42,597 nt of DNA from Nanobdellota archaeon (GTDB lineage: Archaea; Nanobdellota; Nanobdellia; Pacearchaeales; GW2011-AR1): positions 1 through 42,597 of the forward strand of contig JAGWGZ010000004.1 in NCBI GenBank assembly GCA_028867075.1. The letters run 5' to 3'. Within the stretch, counting starts at the first letter, position 1. Each line of letters starts with the position of its first letter. The notes below the pieces were generated by a model that did not search any database, was not told the DNA's origin, and saw only the letters and a program-made list of their open reading frames with translations. This document shows, in pieces, positions 23,972 to 32,389 of the stretch. The position numbers and the translations under genes were made by a program.

Positions 23972-24697
23972 TTAAAATTTATTTATGCTGTACTTTTCCG
24001 CCATTTCCTTCTCAGCGAAGTGCATCTTTCCCGGGATTATAATGCAGAAAGGCGCTCTTATGTTCTTTTCTCTGAGGTTTTCTGTTTTATCAAAGAGGAT
24101 CTTTGAATCCTTTGTTCCGAGGCGCGAGCAGATTATCAGTTCAGGAATATCAATCTTATGTACCTCTGCAGATTCTTTGAGTTCGTAAAGTGCATCGTTA
24201 AACTCCAATCCAATATCTGCAAGAAGAAGGGTGTGGGCGCCTATGGATAGATTTTGCTTAATCGTCTCTGCAAAACTTGTCGGTCTGAAGTTCTTGCTCC
24301 ACCCGGGAATACTTGATATCTTTCCGAATTTGTAAAGCTGGAGGCCTGTCTGGGCAACAGCATCCAGAACAGATGCCCCGAAAATAATTTCAAATTTCAC
24401 TTTCTTTTTGATGCATTCCTGGACTATGGAAATATGGGTGGTAGCAGTAAGCGGGCTTCCATAAACAAGAAGCGCAACGTCCTTCCTCCTTGATTCATCA
24501 ACAATTTTCAGGCTTTCAACGAATTCCCGGTCTGCCGAGCAGATTTCTTTTTTCAGAAGGTCTTCTATTTTCTTCAATGGATATGGAAAATCAACAGTGT
24601 AATTTTCAAGATAAACCTTGCCGCATTTAACTGCTGCAATTTTCCCGCGTTCTGAAATTGAATCGAAATCAAGACCGAGTCCTATGAGATAAAGCAT
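23972..24697 (-). CDS. dphB: Diphthine synthase
   Basis: A 241-aa methyltransferase of the tetrapyrrole-methylase fold that methylates the modified His of elongation factor 2 on the way to diphthamide. Features: N-terminal MLYLIGLGLDFDSISERG, LVYGSPLTATTHISIVQEC (the GDPxxATTH-type SAM loop, Asp replaced by Ser), FGASVLDAVAQTGLQLYKFGKISSIP, and a C-terminal IICSRLGTKDSKI. It is slightly shorter than the 250-290 typical of the family. It marks the genome as archaeal, since diphthamide is absent from bacteria. Downstream is ileS. Confidence 0.93.
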   Translation of the reverse strand: MLYLIGLGLDFDSISERGKIAAVKCGKVYLENYTVDFPYPLKKIEDLLKKEICSADREFVESLKIVDESRRKDVALLVYGSPLTATTHISIVQECIKKKVKFEIIFGASVLDAVAQTGLQLYKFGKISSIPGWSKNFRPTSFAETIKQNLSIGAHTLLLADIGLEFNDALYELKESAEVHKIDIPELIICSRLGTKDSKILFDKTENLREKNIRAPFCIIIPGKMHFAEKEMAEKYSINKF

Positions 24698-24750
24698 AGA
24701 GAACAGACAGAATCATGAAATAAAAACTTATTGTTTCAAAACTCAAAACG

Positions 24751-24766
24751 ATAAATATAAAAATAC
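24751..24766 (+). promoter_or_regulatory. Promoter of the poly-lysine micro-ORF transcript
   Basis: CGATAAATATAAAAATAC is a strong TATA with a plausible purine-rich BRE just upstream (AAAACG). The predicted start near 24785 gives a short leader before the GAGGTG ribosome-binding site at 24793, one of the few leadered genes here. Confidence 0.55.
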
Positions 24767-24805
24767 TTTAGTGCTAGTTTTAACAATAAAAAGAGGTGTT
24801 GGAGC

Positions 24806-24835
24806 ATGCCAAAGAAAAAGAAAAAGAAGAAATAG
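24806..24835 (+). CDS. Nine-codon poly-lysine micro-ORF (MPKKKKKKK)
   Basis: ATG CCA then seven Lys codons (AAG/AAA mixed) and TAG. It has its own strong TATA, a Shine-Dalgarno-like GAGGTG 7 nt before the ATG, and a downstream 8-bp hairpin followed by a T-rich run, so the whole 24751-24900 stretch looks like a complete small transcription unit. The peptide may be the product, or the lysine run may serve to slow ribosomes in a regulatory leader or sRNA. It does not match ribosomal protein L41e. Whether it is translated cannot be told from sequence alone. Confidence 0.45.
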   Translation: MPKKKKKKK

Positions 24836-24853
24836 TCCTTCTCTGATGCTTGT

Positions 24854-24900
24854 TCAAGATGGAACAAAAACTAATTTCTAAACATCTTGATTTAATTTTT
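24854..24900 (+). terminator. Hairpin and T-rich run after the poly-lysine ORF
   Basis: TCAAGATG (24854-24861) pairs with CATCTTGA (24883-24890) across a 21-nt loop, followed by TTTAATTTTT. It could end the small transcript, or be a functional RNA structure. Confidence 0.4.
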
Positions 24901-24916
24901 AATCAAAAATTTAATT

Positions 24917-25162
24917 TTACTTCTTCTCTTTTTTTAAGCTCCTGCTTGTAGCTATCATAAAGAACAGAAAGCTGAAGAAAAGTGCGTCGCTGCCGAATAT
25001 CAGAGAGGCTGTTGCTCCAAGAGCGCAGATTATTATGATTGTTCTGAACCAAATCTGGCCTTTTTCCAATTCATCGCGATTCATTCTCGCAAGAAAATTT
25101 CCGGCCGGAATTCCCAGTAATAACACACAAATTCCGATGAGAAGCGTATAAATTTGTTGCAT
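24917..25162 (-). CDS. Small membrane protein of unknown function
   Basis: An 81-aa protein with three hydrophobic stretches: residues of about 3-24 (IYTLLIGICVLLLGIPAGNF), 38-58 (WFRTIIIICALGATASLIF) and 60-73 (ALFFSFLFFMIA), and a basic tail (SLKKEKK). I recognise no family. It is divergent from the DUF3175-dtdA operon, with start codons only 36 bp apart, and overlapping TATA elements serve both. Control shared with dtdA is therefore possible. Confidence 0.65.
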   Translation of the reverse strand: MQQIYTLLIGICVLLLGIPAGNFLARMNRDELEKGQIWFRTIIIICALGATASLIFGSDALFFSFLFFMIATSRSLKKEKK

Positions 25163-25198
25163 AAACTATTTAAGAAAAGCCATTTTTTATATTTAATC
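25163..25198. promoter_or_regulatory. Overlapping divergent promoters
   Basis: Within 36 bp, AAATATAAAAAATGG (minus strand) lies about 27 nt before the start at 25162, and TTTAAGAAAAG (plus strand) lies about 28 nt before the start at 25199. The two initiation complexes would occlude each other, so the genes may be expressed alternately. Confidence 0.5.
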
Positions 25199-25468
25199 AT
25201 GAAGAAATATTGGTCTGCTGAGGCCGGGAAAAAAAGCGATGCTCTTGACCTTGAAGAAGTTGTTTTTACTTTCAAAGACCCCGCAAAAATAGCGCTTTCA
25301 TTGAAGCGCTCCGCGCTTGAAAGTCCAAGAAGAAAAGGAACCCCGTTTCAGTCTGCAATGTCTATGCTGAATTTTTACATAAATCGCGCCGGAAAGAATC
25401 TCGCGGTTTCAAGAAAGAGGATCCTTGAAGAAGCAAAGGAAGAACTAAGGAAATCATTCAAAAAATAA
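25199..25468 (+). CDS. DUF3175 family protein
   Basis: The start is moved from 25154 to 25199, giving an 89-aa protein MKKYWSAEAGKKSDALDLEE, which matches the beginning of DUF3175 proteins and fits a leaderless start. Further family features are FTFKDPAKIALSLKRSA, SPRRKGTPFQSAMSMLNFYINRAGKNL and a basic helical tail. The family is small, soluble and highly basic, and its function is unknown to me. Its stop is one base before the dtdA start, so the two are co-translated. A link to translation quality control is only an inference from that pairing. Confidence 0.85.
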   Translation: MKKYWSAEAGKKSDALDLEEVVFTFKDPAKIALSLKRSALESPRRKGTPFQSAMSMLNFYINRAGKNLAVSRKRILEEAKEELRKSFKK

Positions 25469-25469
25469 A

Positions 25470-26303
25470 ATGAGATATGAGAAATTTCTTGTTGTGGCAA
25501 GCAAAAAAGACAAGGCAGGGATAAATATTACCACCAGACTTTCACAATTCCGGGAAAATCCGCTTTTAGCATCCATGAAGCAGCAGCCGAGTTTCGATTT
25601 TTATCTTGCTGATGAAGAGATAATCTATACGCAGAGTCTTAATCTGGAGAAAATAAATAAATATGATTTCATAATCTTTGCCTCGCGCCATAATTCAGAG
25701 CAAAAAGAAAAAACCCTGTCTGTTCACGCTCCGGGAAACTGGAGAAATGCTGAATTCGGAGGGGAGGACAGAAAGGTCTGCAGAGCTTCTGCAATATTCA
25801 TGAAGCAGATTTTTGAAAAACTTGCCGAAAATGCAAAGCAATATCATCTTGACAAGGACTATAAGGTTACCATGGAAGCGACTCATCACGGCCCTTTGAT
25901 AGACAAGCCCTGCCTTTTCATTGAAATAGGCTCAACAGAAACAGAATGGAATGACAGGCGGGCAGGATTTGTGGTCGCAAAGACAATAAATGAAATAATA
26001 AAAGACTATAAGGAAAACGAATATAATGAAGTCGCGATTGCAATCGGAGGTCCGCACTATTGTCCCAGCTTCAATAATGTACAGGTTGGTTCCAATGTCG
26101 CAATTTCCCATGTCATCCCCAAATATGTTTTTCCGATTTCAGAGGAGATGATAAAAGAGGCAGTTCAAAAAACAGAAGAGGAAATTGATTTTGTGCTCTT
26201 GGACTGGAAGGGCCTCGGCCCAAAAGAAGAGCGCGACAGGATTCTGGAAATACTTGACAGATGGTATCTGCATTATAAAAAGGTCGGAGAGATTAAGAAA
26301 TAA
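25470..26303 (+). CDS. dtdA: D-aminoacyl-tRNA deacylase, archaeal/plant type
   Basis: A 277-aa enzyme that frees tRNAs mischarged with D-amino acids. Family motifs are YDFIIFASRHNSE, TMEATHHGPLID (metal/catalytic His pair), FIEIGSTETEWND and AIAIGGPHYCPSF, all in the expected order. Length is typical for the DtdA (DTD2) family, which is unrelated to the bacterial Dtd. It is the second gene of a two-gene operon with the DUF3175 protein and is followed by a GGDEF gene with its own promoter. Confidence 0.95.
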   Translation: MRYEKFLVVASKKDKAGINITTRLSQFRENPLLASMKQQPSFDFYLADEEIIYTQSLNLEKINKYDFIIFASRHNSEQKEKTLSVHAPGNWRNAEFGGEDRKVCRASAIFMKQIFEKLAENAKQYHLDKDYKVTMEATHHGPLIDKPCLFIEIGSTETEWNDRRAGFVVAKTINEIIKDYKENEYNEVAIAIGGPHYCPSFNNVQVGSNVAISHVIPKYVFPISEEMIKEAVQKTEEEIDFVLLDWKGLGPKEERDRILEILDRWYLHYKKVGEIKK

Positions 26304-26341
26304 TTGCAAACATTTATATTTTAATTCCGCTTTAAGTGATA

Positions 26342-26944
26342 ATGACTTTCCTGTTTGACGAGGACATAAAACAAAAAGTCTCGGCGCTTGACCCTAAATT
26401 TCGCGAGAAAATCTCAGAGATGTTTGAGGCAATGCACAAGTCAATCAACATGCTTTATGATGCCGCAATCCGCGATGAAAAAACTGGATTGTACAACAAC
26501 AAGTTCTTTGAGACTGTTTTGGACATGGAAATGGAGAAAGCGAAAAGGGGAAAAGAAAAACTTTCATTAGTGATAACAGACATAGATCATTTCAAGAAGA
26601 TCAACGATACACACGGCCATGTGAAAGCAGACGAACTTCTTGCCAAACTCGCAAAAGTAATCAGCAGTTGCGCAAGGAAATCGGATGTTGTGGCAAGATT
26701 CGGTGGCGAGGAATTTTTCATACTTCTTCCCGAGACTACCATTGAAAAAGCGAAAAGATTCGCAGCACGAATCAAAAAAGCGATTCACTCCGATCCAACT
26801 CTGAAAAAGTATTCTCTCACCGTAAGCGGAGGAATAGCCCAATATAAGAAAGGCGATAACAGAGAAAAGTTCAAGGACAGGGCCGATAAAGCCCTTTACA
26901 GGGCAAAGGAAGGCGGCAGAGACCGATTTGAATTTTCAAAATAA
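26342..26944 (+). CDS. GGDEF-domain diguanylate cyclase
   Basis: The ATG at 26342 is chosen (not the GTG at 26336) because a TATA (CATTTATATTTT) is centred about 26 nt before it. The 200-aa soluble protein has a short helical N-terminus (about 1-45, no sensor domain, no membrane helix) and a complete GGDEF domain: TGLYNNKFFE, ITDIDHFKKINDTHGH (metal Asp and substrate residues), RKSD (residues 112-115, a product-inhibition I-site RxxD), GGEEF (121-125), and ADKALYRAKEGGRDR. Such enzymes make cyclic di-GMP from two GTP. The catalytic signature is intact, but no EAL, HD-GYP or PilZ protein is in the window. c-di-GMP signalling is rare in archaea, so acquisition from bacteria is likely (inference). 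Confidence 0.9.
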   Translation: MTFLFDEDIKQKVSALDPKFREKISEMFEAMHKSINMLYDAAIRDEKTGLYNNKFFETVLDMEMEKAKRGKEKLSLVITDIDHFKKINDTHGHVKADELLAKLAKVISSCARKSDVVARFGGEEFFILLPETTIEKAKRFAARIKKAIHSDPTLKKYSLTVSGGIAQYKKGDNREKFKDRADKALYRAKEGGRDRFEFSK

Positions 26945-26984
26945 CCTACAAAATGAATATAAATCTGTTTCGCGAAGATAATTA

Positions 26985-29525
26985 ATGCAAAACGAGGCTG
27001 AAGTTGAATACTGGAGCAAGAACAAGGATGAAGTCCTCACTGCATTCCAGACATCCCAGAGTGGCCTTTCTGAAAGAGAAATTCTGACACGAAGAAAAAA
27101 ATATGGTTATAATCAACTGAGAAGAAAAAAATATGTTCTCTTAATTTTGCTGAGGCAGTTCAAGAATCCTCTTCTTTGGTTGTTGATTGTCGCCAGTGTG
27201 CTCTCAATGTTCTTCGGGGAATTAATAGGTGGAATAATAATTATCACGCTTATTGTTCTCTCTGCTCTTGTAACATTTATCCAGGAATATCGTTCTGAGA
27301 AAATAATAGAGGATTTGAACAAGAAGATTTCACATAAGGTCATTGTAATACGCAATGGTGAAAAGATTGAGACTGATGTTAAACTGCTCGTGCCGGGAGA
27401 CCTTGTGCATCTTGACATCGGGACAAAGGTGCCTGCTGATTTGAGAATAATTGATGCGGAGAATTTCGAGATAAACGAGTCTGTTCTCACGGGAGAATCA
27501 ATGCCTGCCCGTAAGATTTCTGACGCTTTAAGCAGGGATGATAAAAGCGGAAATTATCAGAATTATGCTTTTGCCGGAACTATTGTCTCTGATGGTGAAG
27601 CGCTTGGGGTTGTTCTTGCAACAGGAAACCAGACAAGGCTGGGGAAACTTTCAAAGGAAGTTGTCCAGGAAAAGCCGCAGATTGAATTTCAGAAGGGAAT
27701 AAGCAAGTTTGTGAATTTCCTCATAAAAGTAGTCCTGATACTCACGGTCGTGATTTTCGCGGCCAATGCAATTCTGAAGCAGAATGTTCTTGATTCTCTG
27801 CTTTTCGCTTTGGCTATCGCAATAGGCATGGCTCCTGAGATGCTGCCGGTTATCCTGACCGTAAGCATGTCCCTCGGAGCAAAGATAATGTCAAAGAAAG
27901 AAGTCATTGTCAAGAGGCTGATCTCTATAGAAGATTTTGGAAATATGGACGTTCTCTGCACAGACAAGACCGGAACAATCACGGAGGGAAATATAAAACT
28001 TGATGATTATTTTGATATTAACAATAGGCAAAATGAAGATATCCTCTTGTATGGTCTTCTGTGCAATTCCGCAATATCCCACGGGAAAAAGATTTCTGGA
28101 AATCCGATAGATGCCGCGATTCTTCAGCACTCAAATGAAAAATTGAATGAGCAGCTGCATCATTACTCAAAGGTTGAAGAAATTCCGTTTGATTATGAAA
28201 GAAAGAGAATGTCCGTAGTCGTCAGCCACGGAAAAAGCAAAATGTTGATAACAAAAGGTGCTGTATTGCCTGTTCTGAATGCATGCTCAAAAATAAATCT
28301 GGGCGGAAGAGTGAGCGGAATAGCAAGCCACAAAAAGAAGATTGGGAAGAAGTTCATGGACCTGTCAAACCAGGGGCTGAGGGTCATTTCCGTTGCATAC
28401 AAGCCCACAACAAAAAACAGCCATACAAAAAATGATGAAAAAGAGATGATCTTCCTTGGATTCCTGGTTCTTTCAGACCCTCCGAGAAAAGACGCGCGCG
28501 AAGCCTTGGAAAAGCTCAAATCCCTTAATATCAATTTCAAGATTCTCACAGGAGATAATGAAATTGTGACTAAGAAGATAGCGGAAGAAGTGGGGATTTC
28601 TGTTTCTGCTATTGTTCTTGGAGAGGATATAGAGAAGGCGAGCGGCGAGAAATTAAACGGAATTGTAGAGAGCGCAAACATTTTCTGCAGACTGACTCCA
28701 GAGCAAAAACAAAAGATAATAAAGACTTTGAAAGATCTCGATCATGATGTGGGGTATATGGGGGACGGGGTGAATGACATTGCTGCTTTGCACGAGGCAG
28801 ACGTCGGTATTTCTGTCGATTCTGCAGTTGATGTTGCAAAAGACGCTTCTGACATAATCCTCCTCAAAAAGAGCCTCGGAACGCTTGCAGACGGCGTTTT
28901 GGAAGGCAGAAAAATATTCGGGAACTCAATAAAATACATCCTGATGGGCGTTAGTTCTGATTTCGGGAACATGTTGAGCATGTCAATTTCTTCATTCTTC
29001 CTTCCATTCTTGCCAATGCTCCCAACCCAGGTTCTTTTGAATGATCTGCTTTATGATTTCTCCCAGTTCCCGATATCAAGTGATAATGTTGATTCAGAGT
29101 ATATGAAACGGCCCAAGAAGTTCAATCTAAGCCTGATACGCAGATTCATGCTTTGGTTTGGACCGATTAGCTCACTTTATGATTTCATTACATTCGGGGT
29201 AATGATTTTCTTGCTGAAATTCTCAGATGTTGCGTTCAGGACAGGATGGTTTATTGAATCAGTTGCAACACAGACACTTATTGTTTTTGTAATTCGCACG
29301 AGGCGTTCTCCGTTCTGGAAGAGCAGACCCGCAAAAGGCATTTTGATAAGCTGCCTAAGCATTGTCGCAGCAGCGCTGATAATCCCTTACACGCCGCTTG
29401 GAACTTTGTTCGGATTAGAACCAATGCCTCTGTTTTATTTTATCTTCCTTATTGGAGCAGTTATAACATATATCCTTCTGGTTGAAGTCGGAAAGAGAAT
29501 TTTCTTCAAGAAGTATGAAATATGA
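26985..29525 (+). CDS. mgtA: P-type ATPase of the magnesium-transport (MgtA/P3B-like) type
   Basis: An 846-aa P-type ATPase with an N-terminal cation-ATPase domain (AFQTSQSGLSEREILTRRKKYG), actuator loop VLTGESMPA, membrane motif GMAPEMLPVILTVSMSLGA (the EMLPVI form is typical of MgtA-like pumps), phosphorylation site CTDKTGTIT, and hinge GDGVNDIAAL. The C-terminal helices contain LNDLLYDFSQFPISSDNVD and WFIESVATQTLIVFVIRTRRSPFWKSRPA, characteristic of the MgtA/MgtB branch. Probable role: Mg2+ (or Ni2+) uptake across the cytoplasmic membrane. A TATA (GAATATAAATC) lies about 26 nt before the ATG. Its stop abuts the convergent copA stop with no spacer, within a perfect 12-bp palindrome. Confidence 0.9.
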   Translation: MQNEAEVEYWSKNKDEVLTAFQTSQSGLSEREILTRRKKYGYNQLRRKKYVLLILLRQFKNPLLWLLIVASVLSMFFGELIGGIIIITLIVLSALVTFIQEYRSEKIIEDLNKKISHKVIVIRNGEKIETDVKLLVPGDLVHLDIGTKVPADLRIIDAENFEINESVLTGESMPARKISDALSRDDKSGNYQNYAFAGTIVSDGEALGVVLATGNQTRLGKLSKEVVQEKPQIEFQKGISKFVNFLIKVVLILTVVIFAANAILKQNVLDSLLFALAIAIGMAPEMLPVILTVSMSLGAKIMSKKEVIVKRLISIEDFGNMDVLCTDKTGTITEGNIKLDDYFDINNRQNEDILLYGLLCNSAISHGKKISGNPIDAAILQHSNEKLNEQLHHYSKVEEIPFDYERKRMSVVVSHGKSKMLITKGAVLPVLNACSKINLGGRVSGIASHKKKIGKKFMDLSNQGLRVISVAYKPTTKNSHTKNDEKEMIFLGFLVLSDPPRKDAREALEKLKSLNINFKILTGDNEIVTKKIAEEVGISVSAIVLGEDIEKASGEKLNGIVESANIFCRLTPEQKQKIIKTLKDLDHDVGYMGDGVNDIAALHEADVGISVDSAVDVAKDASDIILLKKSLGTLADGVLEGRKIFGNSIKYILMGVSSDFGNMLSMSISSFFLPFLPMLPTQVLLNDLLYDFSQFPISSDNVDSEYMKRPKKFNLSLIRRFMLWFGPISSLYDFITFGVMIFLLKFSDVAFRTGWFIESVATQTLIVFVIRTRRSPFWKSRPAKGILISCLSIVAAALIIPYTPLGTLFGLEPMPLFYFIFLIGAVITYILLVEVGKRIFFKKYEI

Positions 29526-29530
29526 TCATA
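29519..29530. other. Palindrome holding the convergent mgtA/copA stop codons
   Basis: ATATGATCATAT is a perfect 12-bp palindrome whose central TGATCA supplies a TGA stop to each strand. Transcripts from both sides must end inside the opposing gene, so antisense overlap is expected. Confidence 0.6.
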
Positions 29531-31526
29531 TCTTATTTCTCCTAAGCAAATTTGCATTGCTGACAACTGTTATTGATGATAGGGCCATTGCAATTTCCGC
29601 AACAACCGGATTTAACAGGCCAGCTATAGCGAGAGGAATTGCAATTGTATTGTATGCAAAAGCCCAGAAGAGATTTTGCTTTATTTTCCTGAATGTAGCC
29701 TTGCTTAAGTTTATTGCTGAGACAACATTTGATAGCGAACCATTTGCAAGAACAATATCTCCCGATTCTATTGCGATGTCGGTTCCTGTTCCAATTGCAA
29801 TTCCCACGTTTGCCTGTTTTAATGCAGGCGCATCATTTATTCCATCGCCTATGAATGCGACCATCCCGGATCTTTGCAGGTCTATCACCTTTTTTTCTTT
29901 GTCTTCAGGAAGAACATTAGCAATCACCTCCTTTATTCCGACTTTCTCAGCTATTGTCTTTGCTGTTTTCAGATTATCGCCTGTTATCATCACGGTCCTG
30001 TAACCCCTTTCATTGAGGCTCTTGATGGCACTGATGGAGTCTTCCTTTAAGGCATCTGCAACGCCTATAATTCCAAGAATCTTTTTATTTTCCGCGACGA
30101 TCATGGTTGTGTATCCTCTTTCCCCAAACTCTTCTATCTCATCTCTAAATTTTTCGAGAGAGATACCCCTTTCTTTCATCAAATCCAGGTTCCCTATTAC
30201 AACTTCCTTTCCGGATAAATCCCCCTCAAGACCCCTGCCTCTTAAAATCTTAAATCCAGAAACCTTCTTGAAATTGCGTATTCCTATTTTCTCTGCTTCA
30301 GAAACAATTGCCCTTGCAATAGGGTGTTCAGAAAGATTTTCAAGACTTGCGCTTACTTCAATGATTCTTTCCTTGCTTTTTTCAGGATATATTCGGATAA
30401 CTTCCGGCTTCCCCTGGGTTATTGTCCCTGTTTTGTCAAATACGATTGTCTTTACTTCCTTCATTGTCTGAATCGCCTCGCCCTTTCTTATCAGTATTCC
30501 CCTCTTGGCTCCCATCCCGGAACTAACCATCAGGGAAATTGGAGTTGCTAACCCAAGGGCGCACGGGCATGCGATGACCAAAACAGATATCCCTATGCCA
30601 ACAGCCTTGCTTATGTCTCGTGAGAGAACAGCCCATACCGCAAAAGAAGAAATAGCTATGATTAAGATTGCAGGAACAAATATATTTGTTATTCTGTCCG
30701 CAAGTTTTTGTATCGGGATTTTTGTGCCCTGCGCCTCTTCAATGAGGTTTATTATATGTGCAAGAAAAGTATCCTTCCCTATTTTTGTGGCTTTTACGTA
30801 AAGAATCCCGTCCTGATTAATAGTTGCACCGATAACATTTGATTTTATTATCTTGTCAACAGGCAGGGATTCTCCGGTTATCATGGATTCGTCAACACTG
30901 CTCTCTCCTCTTACAACTATCCCGTCTGTCGGAATTTTCTCACCGGGTCTTACAATCATCACATCTCCGAACTTTATTTCTGATACGGGGATTTCAATTT
31001 CATTCTTTCCCCTCAAAATCCTTGCATTTTTTGCGCCCAACTCAAGGAGTTTTCTTATTTCACTTGTTGCCTTTCCGCGTGCAAGGGCTTCAACATACTT
31101 TCCGGTTATGAAGAAAGCCATTATCATTGCGGATATTCCCGAATAATCCTTCACAAATCCAAAATAACTGAAGATTCCTGTGAGGTAAGCTATGATTGTC
31201 CCAAGAGATATAAGGGAATCCATGTTAAAATAGAAATGAGACACTCCTGTCAAGCCGCCCTTTATCGTCCCAAATCCGATTATGAAAATTACGGGAAATG
31301 CCAGGATAAGGATCAGAATCCCGGTGACTTGTTCATTAAATAAAAAAATCCCAAATAGCCTTTCCGAGAACATAAACAGTGCAATAGGGATGGCAAGTAT
31401 CCATGCCCAGATTAATTTCCTTCTCCATTGAATTAGTTCTTTCTCCTCTGATGATTCCATCTCTTCATCTATTTCCAGATTATGGTGATGGAGTTCATCG
31501 TGTTCTTTCATCTTCTCTTTGTCCAT
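29526..31526 (-). CDS. copA: Copper(I)-exporting P1B-type ATPase without fused metal-binding domain
   Basis: A 666-aa heavy-metal ATPase. The N-terminus lacks an HMA domain but has a His/Glu-rich tail ([23 protein letters not shown]) that may bind metal. Then come helices, MITGESLPV (actuator), [10 protein letters not shown] (metal-binding CPC), [22 protein letters not shown] (HP motif), [10 protein letters not shown], and C-terminal helices with [13 protein letters not shown] and [17 protein letters not shown]. The YN and MxxSS residues in the last two helices mark the Cu(I)/Ag(I) subgroup (P1B-1). The cytoplasmic HMA domain is encoded separately as the next gene upstream, 5 bp away. It pumps Cu(I) out of the cytoplasm. 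Confidence 0.93.
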   Translation of the reverse strand: MDKEKMKEHDELHHHNLEIDEEMESSEEKELIQWRRKLIWAWILAIPIALFMFSERLFGIFLFNEQVTGILILILAFPVIFIIGFGTIKGGLTGVSHFYFNMDSLISLGTIIAYLTGIFSYFGFVKDYSGISAMIMAFFITGKYVEALARGKATSEIRKLLELGAKNARILRGKNEIEIPVSEIKFGDVMIVRPGEKIPTDGIVVRGESSVDESMITGESLPVDKIIKSNVIGATINQDGILYVKATKIGKDTFLAHIINLIEEAQGTKIPIQKLADRITNIFVPAILIIAISSFAVWAVLSRDISKAVGIGISVLVIACPCALGLATPISLMVSSGMGAKRGILIRKGEAIQTMKEVKTIVFDKTGTITQGKPEVIRIYPEKSKERIIEVSASLENLSEHPIARAIVSEAEKIGIRNFKKVSGFKILRGRGLEGDLSGKEVVIGNLDLMKERGISLEKFRDEIEEFGERGYTTMIVAENKKILGIIGVADALKEDSISAIKSLNERGYRTVMITGDNLKTAKTIAEKVGIKEVIANVLPEDKEKKVIDLQRSGMVAFIGDGINDAPALKQANVGIAIGTGTDIAIESGDIVLANGSLSNVVSAINLSKATFRKIKQNLFWAFAYNTIAIPLAIAGLLNPVVAEIAMALSSITVVSNANLLRRNKI

Positions 31527-31531
31527 TTTGC

Positions 31532-31747
31532 CTATTCTCCCTCAATTTTTTCCAGCCTGTATCCGGTTCTTGCAACAGCCTTTCTTATCTCATCATCTGA
31601 AATATCCTCATCAGATTCAACAAAACCTTTTTTTGTCAGTAAACTTACTGATGCACTTTTTACTCCGTTGATCTTTTTGAGGCTCCTTTCAACATTTGCC
31701 GCGCAGGAAGCGCAATGCATTCCGGAAATTGTCAGCTTTTTTTTCAT
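31532..31747 (-). CDS. copZ: Copper chaperone, HMA domain
   Basis: A 71-aa stand-alone HMA domain: [38 protein letters not shown] with the GMxCxxC metal site (GMHCASC, about residues 9-15) and the usual beta-alpha-beta pattern, ending [12 protein letters not shown]. It carries Cu(I) to the ATPase encoded immediately downstream, whose N-terminus lacks this domain, so the pair acts as a split CopA. It is 6 bp from the Cys-rich 53-aa gene upstream. Confidence 0.93.
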   Translation of the reverse strand: MKKKLTISGMHCASCAANVERSLKKINGVKSASVSLLTKKGFVESDEDISDDEIRKAVARTGYRLEKIEGE

Positions 31748-31753
31748 TTTTCC

Positions 31754-31915
31754 CTATTTTATTTTAATTGCATGCTTGGCTATTCTCAGATTACAGGCAT
31801 TATGCCTGCTGCAGTAGATTTCACATCTCTCAGCCCACTTTTTATCTTCATACATCCACCCGCATTTCATGCACTTGAAGACTATTCTCTTATTAAAATT
31901 TGTTTCTTCGACCAT
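31754..31915 (-). CDS. 53-aa Cys-rich metal-binding-type protein
   Basis: Too short for the ORF track. ATG at 31915, TAG at 31754. The sequence includes FKCMKCGWMYEDKKWAERCE followed by IYCSRHNACNLR: Cys at 15, 18, 31, 35 and 41 plus His38, enough for one or two metal sites, with a basic tail. Aromatic and charged residues around CxxC resemble small zinc or copper knuckles. It lies 4 bp after the cupredoxin stop and 6 bp before copZ, all in the same direction, so it is clearly an operon member. A role as a copper scavenger or transfer protein is inferred from context. I recognise no named family. Confidence 0.75.
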   Translation of the reverse strand: MVEETNFNKRIVFKCMKCGWMYEDKKWAERCEIYCSRHNACNLRIAKHAIKIK

Positions 31916-31919
31916 TTAT

Positions 31920-32318
31920 TTATTCTACAATCAAAGTTCCATATCCCATGCCCATGCCGCACTGGAATCTGTAAGTTCCTTTTTGCGTGGGCGTGAAATC
32001 CAGAGTGTCTGACGGTGTTGGGAGGGCTTTTCCCAGATTTAATTGGGGGATTGCGAAATATCTATAGCACCCTTGGATGCTGTTATCCAAGCTTATGCTT
32101 ACAGGCTCTCCTGCTTTGACCGTTATCATGTTCGGGTAATAATTATAGTTCTTCAGGGATAACACGACCTTTTGCACATTTCCGTTTTGACTTGCCTGGC
32201 TAGTATTTGAATTTTGATTATTATAATCTCCGGAGATCGATTGAGCATTTGCAAAAAAGAATATACCTCCGATAACTAGTACCAATCCGATTATGACAGC
32301 GATAGTTGTATTTTTCAT
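31920..32318 (-). CDS. Membrane-anchored cupredoxin-like copper protein
   Basis: A 132-aa protein with an N-terminal hydrophobic helix (about residues 5-24, AVIIGLVLVIGGIFFFANA), an Asn/Ser/Gln-rich linker (25-48) and a cupredoxin fold at 48-132: LKNYNYYPNMITVKAGEPVSI, GCYRYFAIPQLN and GTYRFQCGMGMGYGTLIVE. The metal loop is Cys-Gly-Met-Gly-Met, and the usual first His is replaced by GCYRY, so Cys and Met dominate the site. This suits Cu(I) binding or storage outside the membrane rather than electron transfer. Its start shares one base with the stop of the 23-codon ORF (TAATG). Confidence 0.88.
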   Translation of the reverse strand: MKNTTIAVIIGLVLVIGGIFFFANAQSISGDYNNQNSNTSQASQNGNVQKVVLSLKNYNYYPNMITVKAGEPVSISLDNSIQGCYRYFAIPQLNLGKALPTPSDTLDFTPTQKGTYRFQCGMGMGYGTLIVE

Positions 32319-32389
32319 TATGCAAAATCTCCTGATTTTGTATCCGCAGGTTTCCTGCCGAAGACATAAGAAAATTTCCTATTTTCCAT
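32318..32389 (-). CDS. 23-aa micro-ORF chained between two copper genes
   Basis: ATG at 32389 overlaps the TGA of the upstream membrane protein (TGATG), and its TAA overlaps the ATG of the cupredoxin (TAATG). The encoded peptide is MENRKFSYVFGRKPADTKSG ending DFA. Both junctions allow stop-start reinitiation, so the micro-ORF could simply carry ribosomes from one gene to the next across what would otherwise be a 70-bp gap, or make a peptide. An AGGAG inside it, about 10 nt before the cupredoxin ATG, could add independent initiation. Coding status is not proven. Confidence 0.5.
   Translation of the reverse strand: MENRKFSYVFGRKPADTKSGDFA

Noticed and set aside
24844-24890. C/D box guide RNA after the poly-lysine ORF
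   Set aside because: CTGATGC resembles a C box only loosely, and no D box with guide spacing is visible.
29482-30801. Long plus-strand ORFs opposite copA
   Set aside because: They are antisense shadows of the well-supported copA frame.
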